A stretch of 64,000 bases of DNA from Gilliamella mensalis (GTDB lineage: Bacteria; Pseudomonadota; Gammaproteobacteria; Enterobacterales; Orbaceae): positions 62,001 to 126,000 of the forward strand of contig NZ_FMWR01000003.1 in NCBI RefSeq assembly GCF_900103085.1, read 5' to 3'. A program made the position numbers and the translations under genes. The notes below the pieces were generated by a model. The model had not been told where the DNA came from and searched no databases. It saw nothing but the letters and a program-made list of their open reading frames with translations. Shown here piece by piece: positions 51,666 through 59,873 of this stretch (the stretch's first letter is position 1; each line of letters starts with the position of its first letter).

Positions 51666-51957
51666 TCTAAGTATACTACTTAAACAAAACTTTTTATTTC
51701 TAGCTACTATTTATTGTCAAAAATGAGATCCGCATTTAATCTTTTTCAAAATATAAAAATAATTTCACGAAATGGACTATATTTAAGACCTGATAGTTAA
51801 AGCTCTTCGAGGCACATTATGCGAAGCATCATATTAATAAAAGCCTATATCATAACCAGCCATAAATGGGCGACATAGTACTGGTTAGCCAGTATAATAA
51901 CGAAATAAAAATTACCCCAACAAATCATTACAAATATAATGCAATCTAGAGAGATTT

Positions 51958-52353
51958 ATGAATCAACAAAATAACAATAATTACCTTGATACTGTTCAGA
52001 CTGATGTAAAGCCCCCTTTTATAATTGCTATAATGCATAAATTAGTTCCCTTTTCAATGATTTGGGTCAGTTTAGTGTTAATGTACGCTGTGATCTGTAT
52101 GTACACAAATACCGTTGGGCAAGATGAGTTTTACCGTTTTATCTTCTTTTTGCGTAGTCCTGTTGTTGTTGTGCTTAATTGTTTTGCGTTATTGGTTAGC
52201 ATTTTCCATTCAATAATTTGGTTCAATTTAGTGCCTAAAACGATATTTTCATACCGAACTGATAAAAAATCACAATCCTATTTATTCATTGTGGGACTGT
52301 GGCTGGTGACAATTTTTGTTTCAGCTTATCTATTGTTCTTTATATTAAAATAA
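51958..52353 (+). CDS. frdC: Fumarate reductase membrane anchor subunit FrdC (divergent)
   Basis: Membrane anchor of quinol:fumarate reductase in the inner membrane. Three hydrophobic segments; the middle block FLRSPVVVVLNCFALLVSIFHS with IWFNLVPKT aligns with E. coli FrdC (FLQNPVIVIINL, TWFELAPKA). By eye, the region around E. coli Glu29 (REGTAVP), important for menaquinol oxidation, reads HKLVP here, with no acidic residue. frdD follows after 14 bp, but frdA and frdB are not adjacent. It may work with FrdAB encoded elsewhere or be a diverged copy. Confidence 0.85.
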   Translation: MNQQNNNNYLDTVQTDVKPPFIIAIMHKLVPFSMIWVSLVLMYAVICMYTNTVGQDEFYRFIFFLRSPVVVVLNCFALLVSIFHSIIWFNLVPKTIFSYRTDKKSQSYLFIVGLWLVTIFVSAYLLFFILK

Positions 52354-52367
52354 ATGGTATTTAGTCA

Positions 52368-52724
52368 ATGAAAAATAAACACATTCAAGCCCAAAATGCT
52401 AATGGAAAAATAATAAAAGGTTTATTTGCGTTAGGTGGCACATGGGTAGCTATTTTTTCACCCATTATACTGGTGATTATGGCTTTTATCATCCCTTTTG
52501 GCGATGCAACAACACGTTCTTATGTGCTAAAAATAGTCACGACAGAAATCGGCAAAGTTTTTTTAGTTTTGATGATTTCATTACCTATCTGGTGTGGGCT
52601 GCAACTAATTTTAACTATTTTGCACGAGCATAAAATCTATCCAAAGCGTGAAAAGTTACTTTTTTTGGGCTTAGCATTAGCATGGACACTACATGCTATT
52701 TATATATTGTTTATTCGAATATAG
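52368..52724 (+). CDS. frdD: Fumarate reductase membrane anchor subunit FrdD (divergent)
   Basis: Second membrane anchor of fumarate reductase; three hydrophobic segments. GLFALGGTWVAIFSPIILVI and IGKVFLVLMISLPIWCGL align with E. coli FrdD (GLFGAGGMWSAIIAPVMIL, IGRVFLFLMIVLPLWCGL). The histidine-rich stretch after WCGL in E. coli (HRMHHAMHD) is QLILTILHEH here. 118 aa. It ends the two-gene unit before a strong terminator. Confidence 0.85.
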   Translation: MKNKHIQAQNANGKIIKGLFALGGTWVAIFSPIILVIMAFIIPFGDATTRSYVLKIVTTEIGKVFLVLMISLPIWCGLQLILTILHEHKIYPKREKLLFLGLALAWTLHAIYILFIRI

Positions 52725-52743
52725 CTGACATTTTCGGATTGTG

Positions 52744-52786
52744 AAAATACAAAAAGCATTATTAGTAATAATGCTTTTTGTATTTT
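52744..52786. terminator. Strong bidirectional terminator after frdD
   Basis: A perfect 20-bp stem (core AAAAAGCATTATT/AATAATGCTTTTT, 3-nt AGT loop) with T runs on both strands separates frdD from the convergent gene at 52793. Confidence 0.88.
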
Positions 52787-52792
52787 TGGAAA

Positions 52793-53656
52793 TTAATAAT
52801 AAGTCAATTCGCGAATAATATTAGTTTGTTTATTGCTCTGATGATTTTTAACTTTATTTGCTGTAAGCCAATCGTTTTTTTCATTAAAAGTTAAAAACTT
52901 AGTTGTATAATGTGCTGCTTCTTTTCCTGCTGATAAGTAAGAAGATTCTATGATAGTTAATCGATGATGAGCGTTATCATATTGATACGAAAAATCACGC
53001 TCGTTTTTCATATTATTGCTAAATTGGTACAACACTTTAGCTAATAGTTGTTCTTGGTATCCAAACGTATAGATCGAAGCCCCTTTCTGGTCTGCGCCAG
53101 TATATTTACCGTTCTCATCAATTTCTTTAAGTTGCCATTGTACACTTTTATTGATAAGGCAATGATTACTGTCGTACATGTAATTATCGGTTTCAAAAAA
53201 AATAAAATTGACAGATTTTTTAGTTTGCAGGGATGCTACGATCCTGCCTTGTTCATCGGTATTAAATTGGATAATACTATTGGTTTTATCTTCTATATCT
53301 TCAATAATATTTTCCCAACCGGATTTATTTTTTTGTAGGTGTTCAGAATAAATTCGCAATTTTTTGCCTGAATGAAGATCATAATGGCTTTGCATAATAA
53401 GCCCATTGGCGTCATATTCTAGTGTGTGTTTTGCAGTCAAATGATTAGTATCAGTATCCAATTTGGTGGTTGAGGTTCTAACCTCTTGCTTGATGCCTTT
53501 TACTGGTGAATCAATATAATCAAGAAGGTGAAAGATATAGTTATTTGCCTGAACTATATTTTGAGTAGGATTATCACTACAGGTTAACGCCATAACATTT
53601 ATTGAAATGAGTAACAGACTGGGCGTCAATAAAAAAGGGAGTATTCGTGTTTGCAT
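52793..53656 (-). CDS. Secreted protein of unknown function
   Basis: A signal peptide (MQTRILPFLLTPSLLLISIN, cleavage likely after VMA) is followed by about 260 residues of beta-rich, YD-repeat-like sequence (LEYDANGLIMQSHYDLHSG, FNTDEQGRIVASL, FSYQYDNAHHRLTI). The layout and the C-terminal IIRELTYY faintly resemble E. coli YnfC, but this is weak. No lipobox, so probably periplasmic. The ATG at 53656 has CAGG 7 nt upstream; an in-frame ATG at 53698 would add 14 residues. It lies downstream of yejF on the same strand (83 bp), possibly independent. Confidence 0.6.
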   Translation of the reverse strand: MQTRILPFLLTPSLLLISINVMALTCSDNPTQNIVQANNYIFHLLDYIDSPVKGIKQEVRTSTTKLDTDTNHLTAKHTLEYDANGLIMQSHYDLHSGKKLRIYSEHLQKNKSGWENIIEDIEDKTNSIIQFNTDEQGRIVASLQTKKSVNFIFFETDNYMYDSNHCLINKSVQWQLKEIDENGKYTGADQKGASIYTFGYQEQLLAKVLYQFSNNMKNERDFSYQYDNAHHRLTIIESSYLSAGKEAAHYTTKFLTFNEKNDWLTANKVKNHQSNKQTNIIRELTYY

Positions 53657-53739
53657 TATGAACCTGCTATATAGATTGGTTGATGGATTTATTAGCAATG
53701 GTTTTATATAAACGATTGTTAATAAATTGTTCTGTAAAT

Positions 53740-55485
53740 TTATTTTTTACGCATTAACAATGCATCTTCCCAGTTAACCTTTTTTTCTTGCTTTTTATTT
53801 TGCAGTTGTTCTTGTTGAGTATTATCTTTATGAGCAAATTTTTCTATTTTTTCAGCTTTATCTGCATAAATTAGAGTTTTATTCGCTTTACGAGGTGGTT
53901 TATCTAAAAATGAAAGTAACGCCTTGGTGTATTGATCTTCAGGAGAATAGAAGATTTTTTCACGTGAACCTTGTTCAATAATGTTACCCTCTTTCATAAC
54001 AACAACTTGATGGCACATAGAGTAAACCAAAGCTAAGTCATGACTAATAAATAAATAACTAAGCTTATGCTTTTGTTGTAATAACTTAAGTAAATTAATA
54101 ATTTGCTTTTGGATAGTGTGATCTAACGATGAAGTTGGCTCATCTAAGATCAATAATTCCGGCTTCAAAATTAAGGCTCGAGCAATGGCTATTCGTTGAC
54201 GTTGTCCACCTGAAAACTCGGTTGGATAGCGATAACGCATATCCGGCGCAAGGCCAACTTCTTGCATAATATCAATTACTGCTTGCTCGCGTCGAGCTTT
54301 ACTTAGTTTTTTGTGCGTCATTAATCCTTCACTAATCACTTGCTCAACATTAAAACGTGGGTTAAGTGATGAGAACGGATCTTGGAACACAACTTGAATA
54401 CGGCTTCGAAATGGTAATAGTTTTTTGCCAGTTAGATTTTGTATAGAATGGCTATCAAATATAATGTTACCTTGTGATTTAATCAAGCGTAAAATGGCTA
54501 GTGCTGCGGTCGTTTTTCCCGATCCTGATTCACCAACAATCCCAACAGTTTCACCTTGATGCACAGTAAAACCAATATTATTAACTATTTGTTTTTTTTG
54601 ACTGCTAAATAAACGCTTTTTGGCAATAACCTCAACACTCAGATGATTTACATTAAGCAGTATTCCAGGAGTATCAGGCAAAGGTGCCGGATCACCATTT
54701 GGCTGTGAATTTAATAGTGTTTGAGTATATTTATGTTCTGGACGTAAAAAGATGCGCTGCTTATTATTATATTCAACAATTTCGCCTTTTTGCATAACAG
54801 CTACTTTATCGGCGAGTTTTTTAACAATGCTAAGATTATGCGAAATAAATAGCATGCTCATATTCAGTTCGTTTTTTAACTCTTTTAATAACTGAATAAT
54901 TTGTGCCTGCACTGACACATCTAAAGCAGTGGTTGGTTCGTCTGCTATTAATAATTTAGGATGAGTTAAAATTGCCATAGCGATCATAACACGCTGCCTT
55001 TCGCCACCCGATAGCTGGTGAGGGTAAGCCGACAATTTACTTTTTGGCTCTTTAATACCTACACGATCAAGATATTGCAAAATCTCGCAACGCGCATCAT
55101 TGTGGTGCATACCACGATGTAATGCCAATACTTCATAAAGTTGTTTTTCAACCGTATGTAGAGGGTTTAATGACACCATTGGTTCTTGAAAGATCATGCT
55201 AATTTGATTACCGCGTACCTGACGAAGCGCTTTTTCTGACGCATGCAATAAAGAGGTTTCTTCAAACAGAATATCACCAGTAGGATAGAGTACTTGCTCT
55301 TTACGTAACAAACGCAGGATAGACAAAGCAGTAACACTTTTACCTGAACCTGACTCACCAACCAGTGCCAATGTCTCTTGCTGATGAATATCAAAGCTAA
55401 TATCACTCACTACTTGTGATATCTTTTTTGCACCACATTTAAAAGCGATACTTAAATTCTGAACAGATAATAAAGGAGAACTCAT
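53740..55485 (-). CDS. yejF: Peptide ABC importer ATP-binding protein YejF
   Basis: A double ATPase of the YejABEF oligopeptide importer. Two complete ABC domains: Walker A GESGSGKSV and GESGSGKTTAA, signatures LSGGERQR and FSGGQRQR, Walker B LLIADEPTTALD and LLILDEPTSSLD. A Lys/Glu-rich C-terminal tail (about 535-581) exceeds the family core. The ATG at 55485 overlaps the yejE TGA (ATGA), so translation is coupled. Confidence 0.94.
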   Translation of the reverse strand: MSSPLLSVQNLSIAFKCGAKKISQVVSDISFDIHQQETLALVGESGSGKSVTALSILRLLRKEQVLYPTGDILFEETSLLHASEKALRQVRGNQISMIFQEPMVSLNPLHTVEKQLYEVLALHRGMHHNDARCEILQYLDRVGIKEPKSKLSAYPHQLSGGERQRVMIAMAILTHPKLLIADEPTTALDVSVQAQIIQLLKELKNELNMSMLFISHNLSIVKKLADKVAVMQKGEIVEYNNKQRIFLRPEHKYTQTLLNSQPNGDPAPLPDTPGILLNVNHLSVEVIAKKRLFSSQKKQIVNNIGFTVHQGETVGIVGESGSGKTTAALAILRLIKSQGNIIFDSHSIQNLTGKKLLPFRSRIQVVFQDPFSSLNPRFNVEQVISEGLMTHKKLSKARREQAVIDIMQEVGLAPDMRYRYPTEFSGGQRQRIAIARALILKPELLILDEPTSSLDHTIQKQIINLLKLLQQKHKLSYLFISHDLALVYSMCHQVVVMKEGNIIEQGSREKIFYSPEDQYTKALLSFLDKPPRKANKTLIYADKAEKIEKFAHKDNTQQEQLQNKKQEKKVNWEDALLMRKK

Positions 55486-56513
55486 CAATACGCCCCTTTG
55501 TTTGGATCGAATGCATCCCTTACTGCCTCACCAATAAAAATAAGTAGTGAAAGTAAAGTTGCAATAATTAAAAATGAACTGATACCTAGCCAAGGTGCTT
55601 GCAAATTATTTTTACCTTGTAGCAACAGGCGACCTAAAGACGGCGAATCAATCGGTAGACCAAAACCCAAAAAGTCTAGTGACGTTAAAGTGGTAATTGA
55701 TCCACACAGAATAAAAGGCAAAAAAGTTAATGTTGCAGCCATTGCATTAGGTAAGATGTGGTGGAACATAATTTTATAGTCATTCACGCCCATTGCTCTA
55801 GCCGCTCGGATATAATCAAAATTACGAGTCCGTAAAAATTCAGTTCGCACAATTCCTGCTAATCCCATCCAACCAAATAAAACAGTAATACCTAGCAACC
55901 ACCAAAAATCAAGTGGCAAAATGCTGGCTAATAAAATAATCACAAATAAACCCGGCAAGCCACACCAAATTTCAATAAATCGTTGCCCTATCAGGTCTAC
56001 AGTTCCTCCATAATAACCTTGGATTGCGCCAATAATTACACCAATGACTAAGGTAAACAATGTCAAAAAAATTGCAAAAAACATCGAAATACGAAAACCA
56101 TATAAGATGTTGGCCAGTACATCAAAACCCGCATCGGTTGTACCTAACCAATGTGACACAGAAGGCGGTGTTGGGAAGGTGTTTGGCGTATCATAAATTA
56201 AGGTATTATAACTGTAGCGAAATGGCGGCCATAACATCCAACCATTAGTTTTTATTTTATTTTGAACGACTGGATCAAGGTAATTGGTTTGTGTATTAAA
56301 TTTCCCACCAAATTCTGTTTCTGGATAAAAATGAAAAATTGGTGAATAGTAACTATTTTGATATTTAATAAAAATAGGTCTATCGTTAACAATAAAATCC
56401 GCAAATAAACTAATCACAAAAAAAATCGAAAATAACCAGAGTGAATAATAACCACGGCGATTATGTTTAAATCGTTGCCAACGTTGCTGATTAATAGAGT
56501 AGTTGCTGGTCAT
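55485..56513 (-). CDS. yejE: Peptide ABC importer permease YejE
   Basis: Inner-membrane permease with an N-terminal anchor and the binding-protein-dependent transport domain. The EAA loop is RAARAMGVNDYKIMFHHILP; the family's GGTVDLIGQRFIEIW and LTSLDFLGFGLP are present. The start is the ATG at 56513, overlapping the yejB TGA. 342 aa, the size of E. coli YejE. Confidence 0.94.
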   Translation of the reverse strand: MTSNYSINQQRWQRFKHNRRGYYSLWLFSIFFVISLFADFIVNDRPIFIKYQNSYYSPIFHFYPETEFGGKFNTQTNYLDPVVQNKIKTNGWMLWPPFRYSYNTLIYDTPNTFPTPPSVSHWLGTTDAGFDVLANILYGFRISMFFAIFLTLFTLVIGVIIGAIQGYYGGTVDLIGQRFIEIWCGLPGLFVIILLASILPLDFWWLLGITVLFGWMGLAGIVRTEFLRTRNFDYIRAARAMGVNDYKIMFHHILPNAMAATLTFLPFILCGSITTLTSLDFLGFGLPIDSPSLGRLLLQGKNNLQAPWLGISSFLIIATLLSLLIFIGEAVRDAFDPNKGAY

Positions 56514-57601
56514 CAATTGTGCGCCTCAAAGTCAATACGTGGATCAATCATCATATAAGATAAATCGGATAATAGTTTAGTAATAAGCCCTATTAACGTA
56601 AAAATATACAGAGAGCCAAAAATGACGGGGTAATCACGTTGAATAATTGCTTCATAACCCAATAAACCTATCCCATTAAGCGAAAAAATAATTTCAATTA
56701 GTAACGAACCAGTAAATAAAATACTCACGAAAGCAGCAGGAAAGCCTGATACAATCAGTAGCGTTGCATTACGAAAAACATGTTTATACATAATTTTTCT
56801 TTCGCTTAATCCTTTAGCACGTGCGGTTATGACATACTGTTTACGGATTTCATCTAAAAATGAATTCTTGGTCAGCATAGTGAGTGAAGCAAAACCGCCA
56901 ATGACCATCGCAATCGTGGGTAAACAAATATGCCATGCGTAGTCTTTCACTTTGCCCCAAAAATCAAGTTGTTCAAAATGATTTGAAACCAATCCTCGTA
57001 GTGGAAAAATATCCCAATAACTACCACCAGCAAACAGCACAATTAACAATACAGCTAATAAAAAAGATGGTATAGCATAACCAATTATAATCAACGTACT
57101 AGACCAAAAATCAAATATTGAACCATCTTTTACTGCTTTGCGAATACCTAAGGGGATTGAAATCAGATAAACAATTAACGTACTCCATAACCCCAATGAA
57201 ATTGAAACAGGCAAACTTTTGACAATCAAGCCTAATACCGATTCACTTTTAAAAAAACTATTACCAAAATCAAATAAAATATAGTGTTTGAGCGTTTCAA
57301 CATAACGTTCAAATAGGGGTTTATCAAAACCATACTGTTTTTCAATCATCGCGACAACTTGCGGATCAAGCCCACGAGATCCACGATAGTTTGACTCATT
57401 TTTATACTGCTGTACTGATGTAGATGAACCACTACTACCTGGCAATACCCCTTGCCCAGCTTGCGGTCCACTTTCAATCATAGCAAGCGCCTGATCGACA
57501 GGTCCGCCCGGTGCCACTTGCACAATAAAAAAGTTGATTGTTAAAATTACAAATAATGTTGGAATAATCAGTAGTAATCGACGAATAAGATAATTTAGCA
57601 T
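56513..57601 (-). CDS. yejB: Peptide ABC importer permease YejB
   Basis: Partner permease of Yej[21 protein letters not shown] at the N-terminus, [20 protein letters not shown], and the EAA loop [20 protein letters not shown] match E. coli YejB closely. The ATG at 57601 lies 1 bp after the yejA stop; a longer frame to 57664 would overlap yejA and is not family-like. 362 aa. Confidence 0.95.
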   Translation of the reverse strand: MLNYLIRRLLLIIPTLFVILTINFFIVQVAPGGPVDQALAMIESGPQAGQGVLPGSSGSSTSVQQYKNESNYRGSRGLDPQVVAMIEKQYGFDKPLFERYVETLKHYILFDFGNSFFKSESVLGLIVKSLPVSISLGLWSTLIVYLISIPLGIRKAVKDGSIFDFWSSTLIIIGYAIPSFLLAVLLIVLFAGGSYWDIFPLRGLVSNHFEQLDFWGKVKDYAWHICLPTIAMVIGGFASLTMLTKNSFLDEIRKQYVITARAKGLSERKIMYKHVFRNATLLIVSGFPAAFVSILFTGSLLIEIIFSLNGIGLLGYEAIIQRDYPVIFGSLYIFTLIGLITKLLSDLSYMMIDPRIDFEAHN

Positions 57602-57602
57602 A

Positions 57603-59570
57603 TTAATGTTCCTGATTCTTAGGCAGGCTAGCTGCTTTGTCTGCATCATACCACCAACTATCAATCCCTATCGCATAAGTTGGCTGTATAGCTGGTTGCC
57701 CAAATTTGTTCCAGTAAGCATAATATGTTTTACTGTTATACCACATAGGAATCATTGGATATTCTTGCGTTAAAATACGATCAAGTGCTCGCCCAAGTGG
57801 CACGAGCTCATCTTGATTATCCACATTCTTAGTTATTTCAGCAATAATGGCATCAATAGCCTGATTATGTAGCCCTGAAGCATTCCACGATGAGTTAAGA
57901 TACTCACTTCCCCAAAGCACTAGCAAACTCGAACTTGGGTAATTTACGGCATAATAATCACGTGCAACCATATCATAATCACGTTCACGAACGCGCCGTA
58001 ATTGTTGTGCTGAATCCAACAAAGTAATTTTCATAGTGATTCCCAATCGGGCTAAATTTTGTTGAAAAGGAATGGCGTATTTAATATCGCTACCAAGATA
58101 ACTGATCAGTTCAAATTCAAATGGTTGCTGTGTTTTAGTGTTAATTAAGTTGCCGTTTTTGATTGCCCATCCGGCTTGTTTTAATAATTCAGCAGCTTTT
58201 AATAAATTATCACGATTAAAGCCTTTACCATCACTTTTGGGAATAGAATAAGCATTCTTAAAAACGGCTTCTGGAATAATATGTTTATAAGGATTTAACC
58301 ACTTCAATTCTTGCTCTGTTGGCTTGCCTTTTGCCGCATAAATAGTGTTTTCAAAAAAACTATAAGGTCTTTTGTAACTATCATAATAAAATGCATGATT
58401 CAACCATTCAAAATCAAATGCCAATGTGATAGCTTCACGCACTTTGATATCTTTAAATAGATCTTTTTGCAAATTAAATGCTAACCACTTAGTATCAGTT
58501 GCCGTTTGAATGGGTTGTTCTTGTTTAATAATATGCTTAGAATCAAAATATTTACCTTGGTATTGAGTAAACCAGTTTTTAGGCTGATCTTCCGCGCGCA
58601 AATCATATTCACCCGCTTTAAATGCCTCTAACGAAACATTATTATCCATATAGTAATCAATACGTTTTTCGTCAAAATTATCTAAACCTTTATTTATAGG
58701 CAAATCGCGCGCCCAATAATTTGGATTACGCCGATAAACAACATATTGTCCTAATTTATATTCACTAATATAGTAAGAACCACTACCAACGGGCGGTATA
58801 CTTAATGGTTCAGAAAGATCATGATTTTGCCAAAAATGTCTAGGAATAACTCGCATACTACCAACAAATGAAAACAGTTTTTCACGATCGGAAGCGGGTA
58901 TATCAACACGCACACGGTAATCATCTATCGCTTTAACTGTGATTCCTTTGTTATAAACACGATATTGAGGTACCCCTTCGGTCATAAATTTATCAAAGGT
59001 AAACTCAACATCATGGGCTGTTATGGGTTGATCGTCTTGAAAACGAGCCTTGGGATTAATTATGACTTCTGCCCAGCGATAACTATCAGAATAGGTGATT
59101 GATGTCGCAATTAGTGGATAAAAACTGGTAATATCATCAGCTGTATTGGTAAAAAGCGTATCATATAGCAGTCCTGAGTTTCGCTCAGGAGCGCCACGGC
59201 TAGCAAAACGATTCAAATTATCAAAAGACCCTACTTCAGCCAGTTTAATTACACCACCTTTAGGTGCATTAGGATTGACATAATCAAGATGCTTAAAATG
59301 CTCAGGATACTTGGGCTGGCCTGACAGTGAAAACACCGTTTTATGATAAATTTTCTCATAATGTTGGCTAGGACCAACAAGATCAATTTGCTGATCTTCA
59401 AGTAACTGAGCTGGGCTATTAGTATCCGCTTCTATCTCAGTTTGAGTTTGATGTACAATTTGTTGCTCTTCATCGGCAAAAGCAGGTGCACAACAAATGA
59501 CTATGCCACTTAGGCAACTCAAGATGAATAATGTTTTTATAGGTTGTTTAACTCGACTAATCATCCTCAT
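57603..59570 (-). CDS. yejA: Periplasmic peptide-binding protein YejA
   Basis: Substrate-binding protein (SBP_bac_5 family) of YejABEF, which in enterobacteria takes up peptides including microcin C. Signal peptide ending APAFA/DEE. The core has [50 protein letters not shown] and a C-terminal [11 protein letters not shown]. It is about 50 residues longer than E. coli YejA, mainly a Gln/Glu-rich insert at about 34-75 before the conserved [13 protein letters not shown]. First gene of yejABEF; AGGAAAGGG precedes the ATG. Confidence 0.93.
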   Translation of the reverse strand: MRMISRVKQPIKTLFILSCLSGIVICCAPAFADEEQQIVHQTQTEIEADTNSPAQLLEDQQIDLVGPSQHYEKIYHKTVFSLSGQPKYPEHFKHLDYVNPNAPKGGVIKLAEVGSFDNLNRFASRGAPERNSGLLYDTLFTNTADDITSFYPLIATSITYSDSYRWAEVIINPKARFQDDQPITAHDVEFTFDKFMTEGVPQYRVYNKGITVKAIDDYRVRVDIPASDREKLFSFVGSMRVIPRHFWQNHDLSEPLSIPPVGSGSYYISEYKLGQYVVYRRNPNYWARDLPINKGLDNFDEKRIDYYMDNNVSLEAFKAGEYDLRAEDQPKNWFTQYQGKYFDSKHIIKQEQPIQTATDTKWLAFNLQKDLFKDIKVREAITLAFDFEWLNHAFYYDSYKRPYSFFENTIYAAKGKPTEQELKWLNPYKHIIPEAVFKNAYSIPKSDGKGFNRDNLLKAAELLKQAGWAIKNGNLINTKTQQPFEFELISYLGSDIKYAIPFQQNLARLGITMKITLLDSAQQLRRVRERDYDMVARDYYAVNYPSSSLLVLWGSEYLNSSWNASGLHNQAIDAIIAEITKNVDNQDELVPLGRALDRILTQEYPMIPMWYNSKTYYAYWNKFGQPAIQPTYAIGIDSWWYDADKAASLPKNQEH

Positions 59571-59873
59571 CCCTTTCCTGCTTTTTTAACAACTGCATCT
59601 GTATGTTACTTTCGATTACTAACATATCTAAATCATTTAAGGTGATAACATTCCCCCCTCAACTAAGTTCTATATTTTGCCAAACTTCAACTAAATGAGC
59701 AAAAACTAATTAATAAAGTGAACTTAAAATGATATGCAACCTAAATATACCTTTATTTTTATATTAAACAAGCTATATTAAATTAATTATAAATAATGAG
59801 TATGGTTATATAATTAAAAAAACTTACGTAGTACAGCATCTATTTCCAAATAGTAAAAAAGGAATAAAACTCA
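59571..59873. other. Divergent promoter region of yejA and cas3
   Basis: 303 bp without a gene. It contains a TATAAT box at 59809-59814 (+) about 60 bp upstream of cas3, with only a poor -35 (TTATAA), and AAAAAAGGA before the cas3 start. I see no CRISPR repeat here. Confidence 0.45.

Larger units (their letters stand above)
51331..51957. other. Non-coding interval between the Cascade operon and frdC
   Basis: About 630 bp without a gene that I can support. It holds the candidate cas promoter (51448-51476), two repeat-like hairpins (51587-51665), a 6-bp hairpin TACTGG/CCAGTA (51880-51895), and a TATAAT box at 51935-51940 just upstream of frdC. I do not recognise remnants of frdA, frdB or cas3. 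Confidence 0.5.

Noticed and set aside
51700-51957. Remnant of frdB upstream of frdC
   Set aside because: No cysteine-cluster codons or FrdB C-terminal block could be read in any frame.
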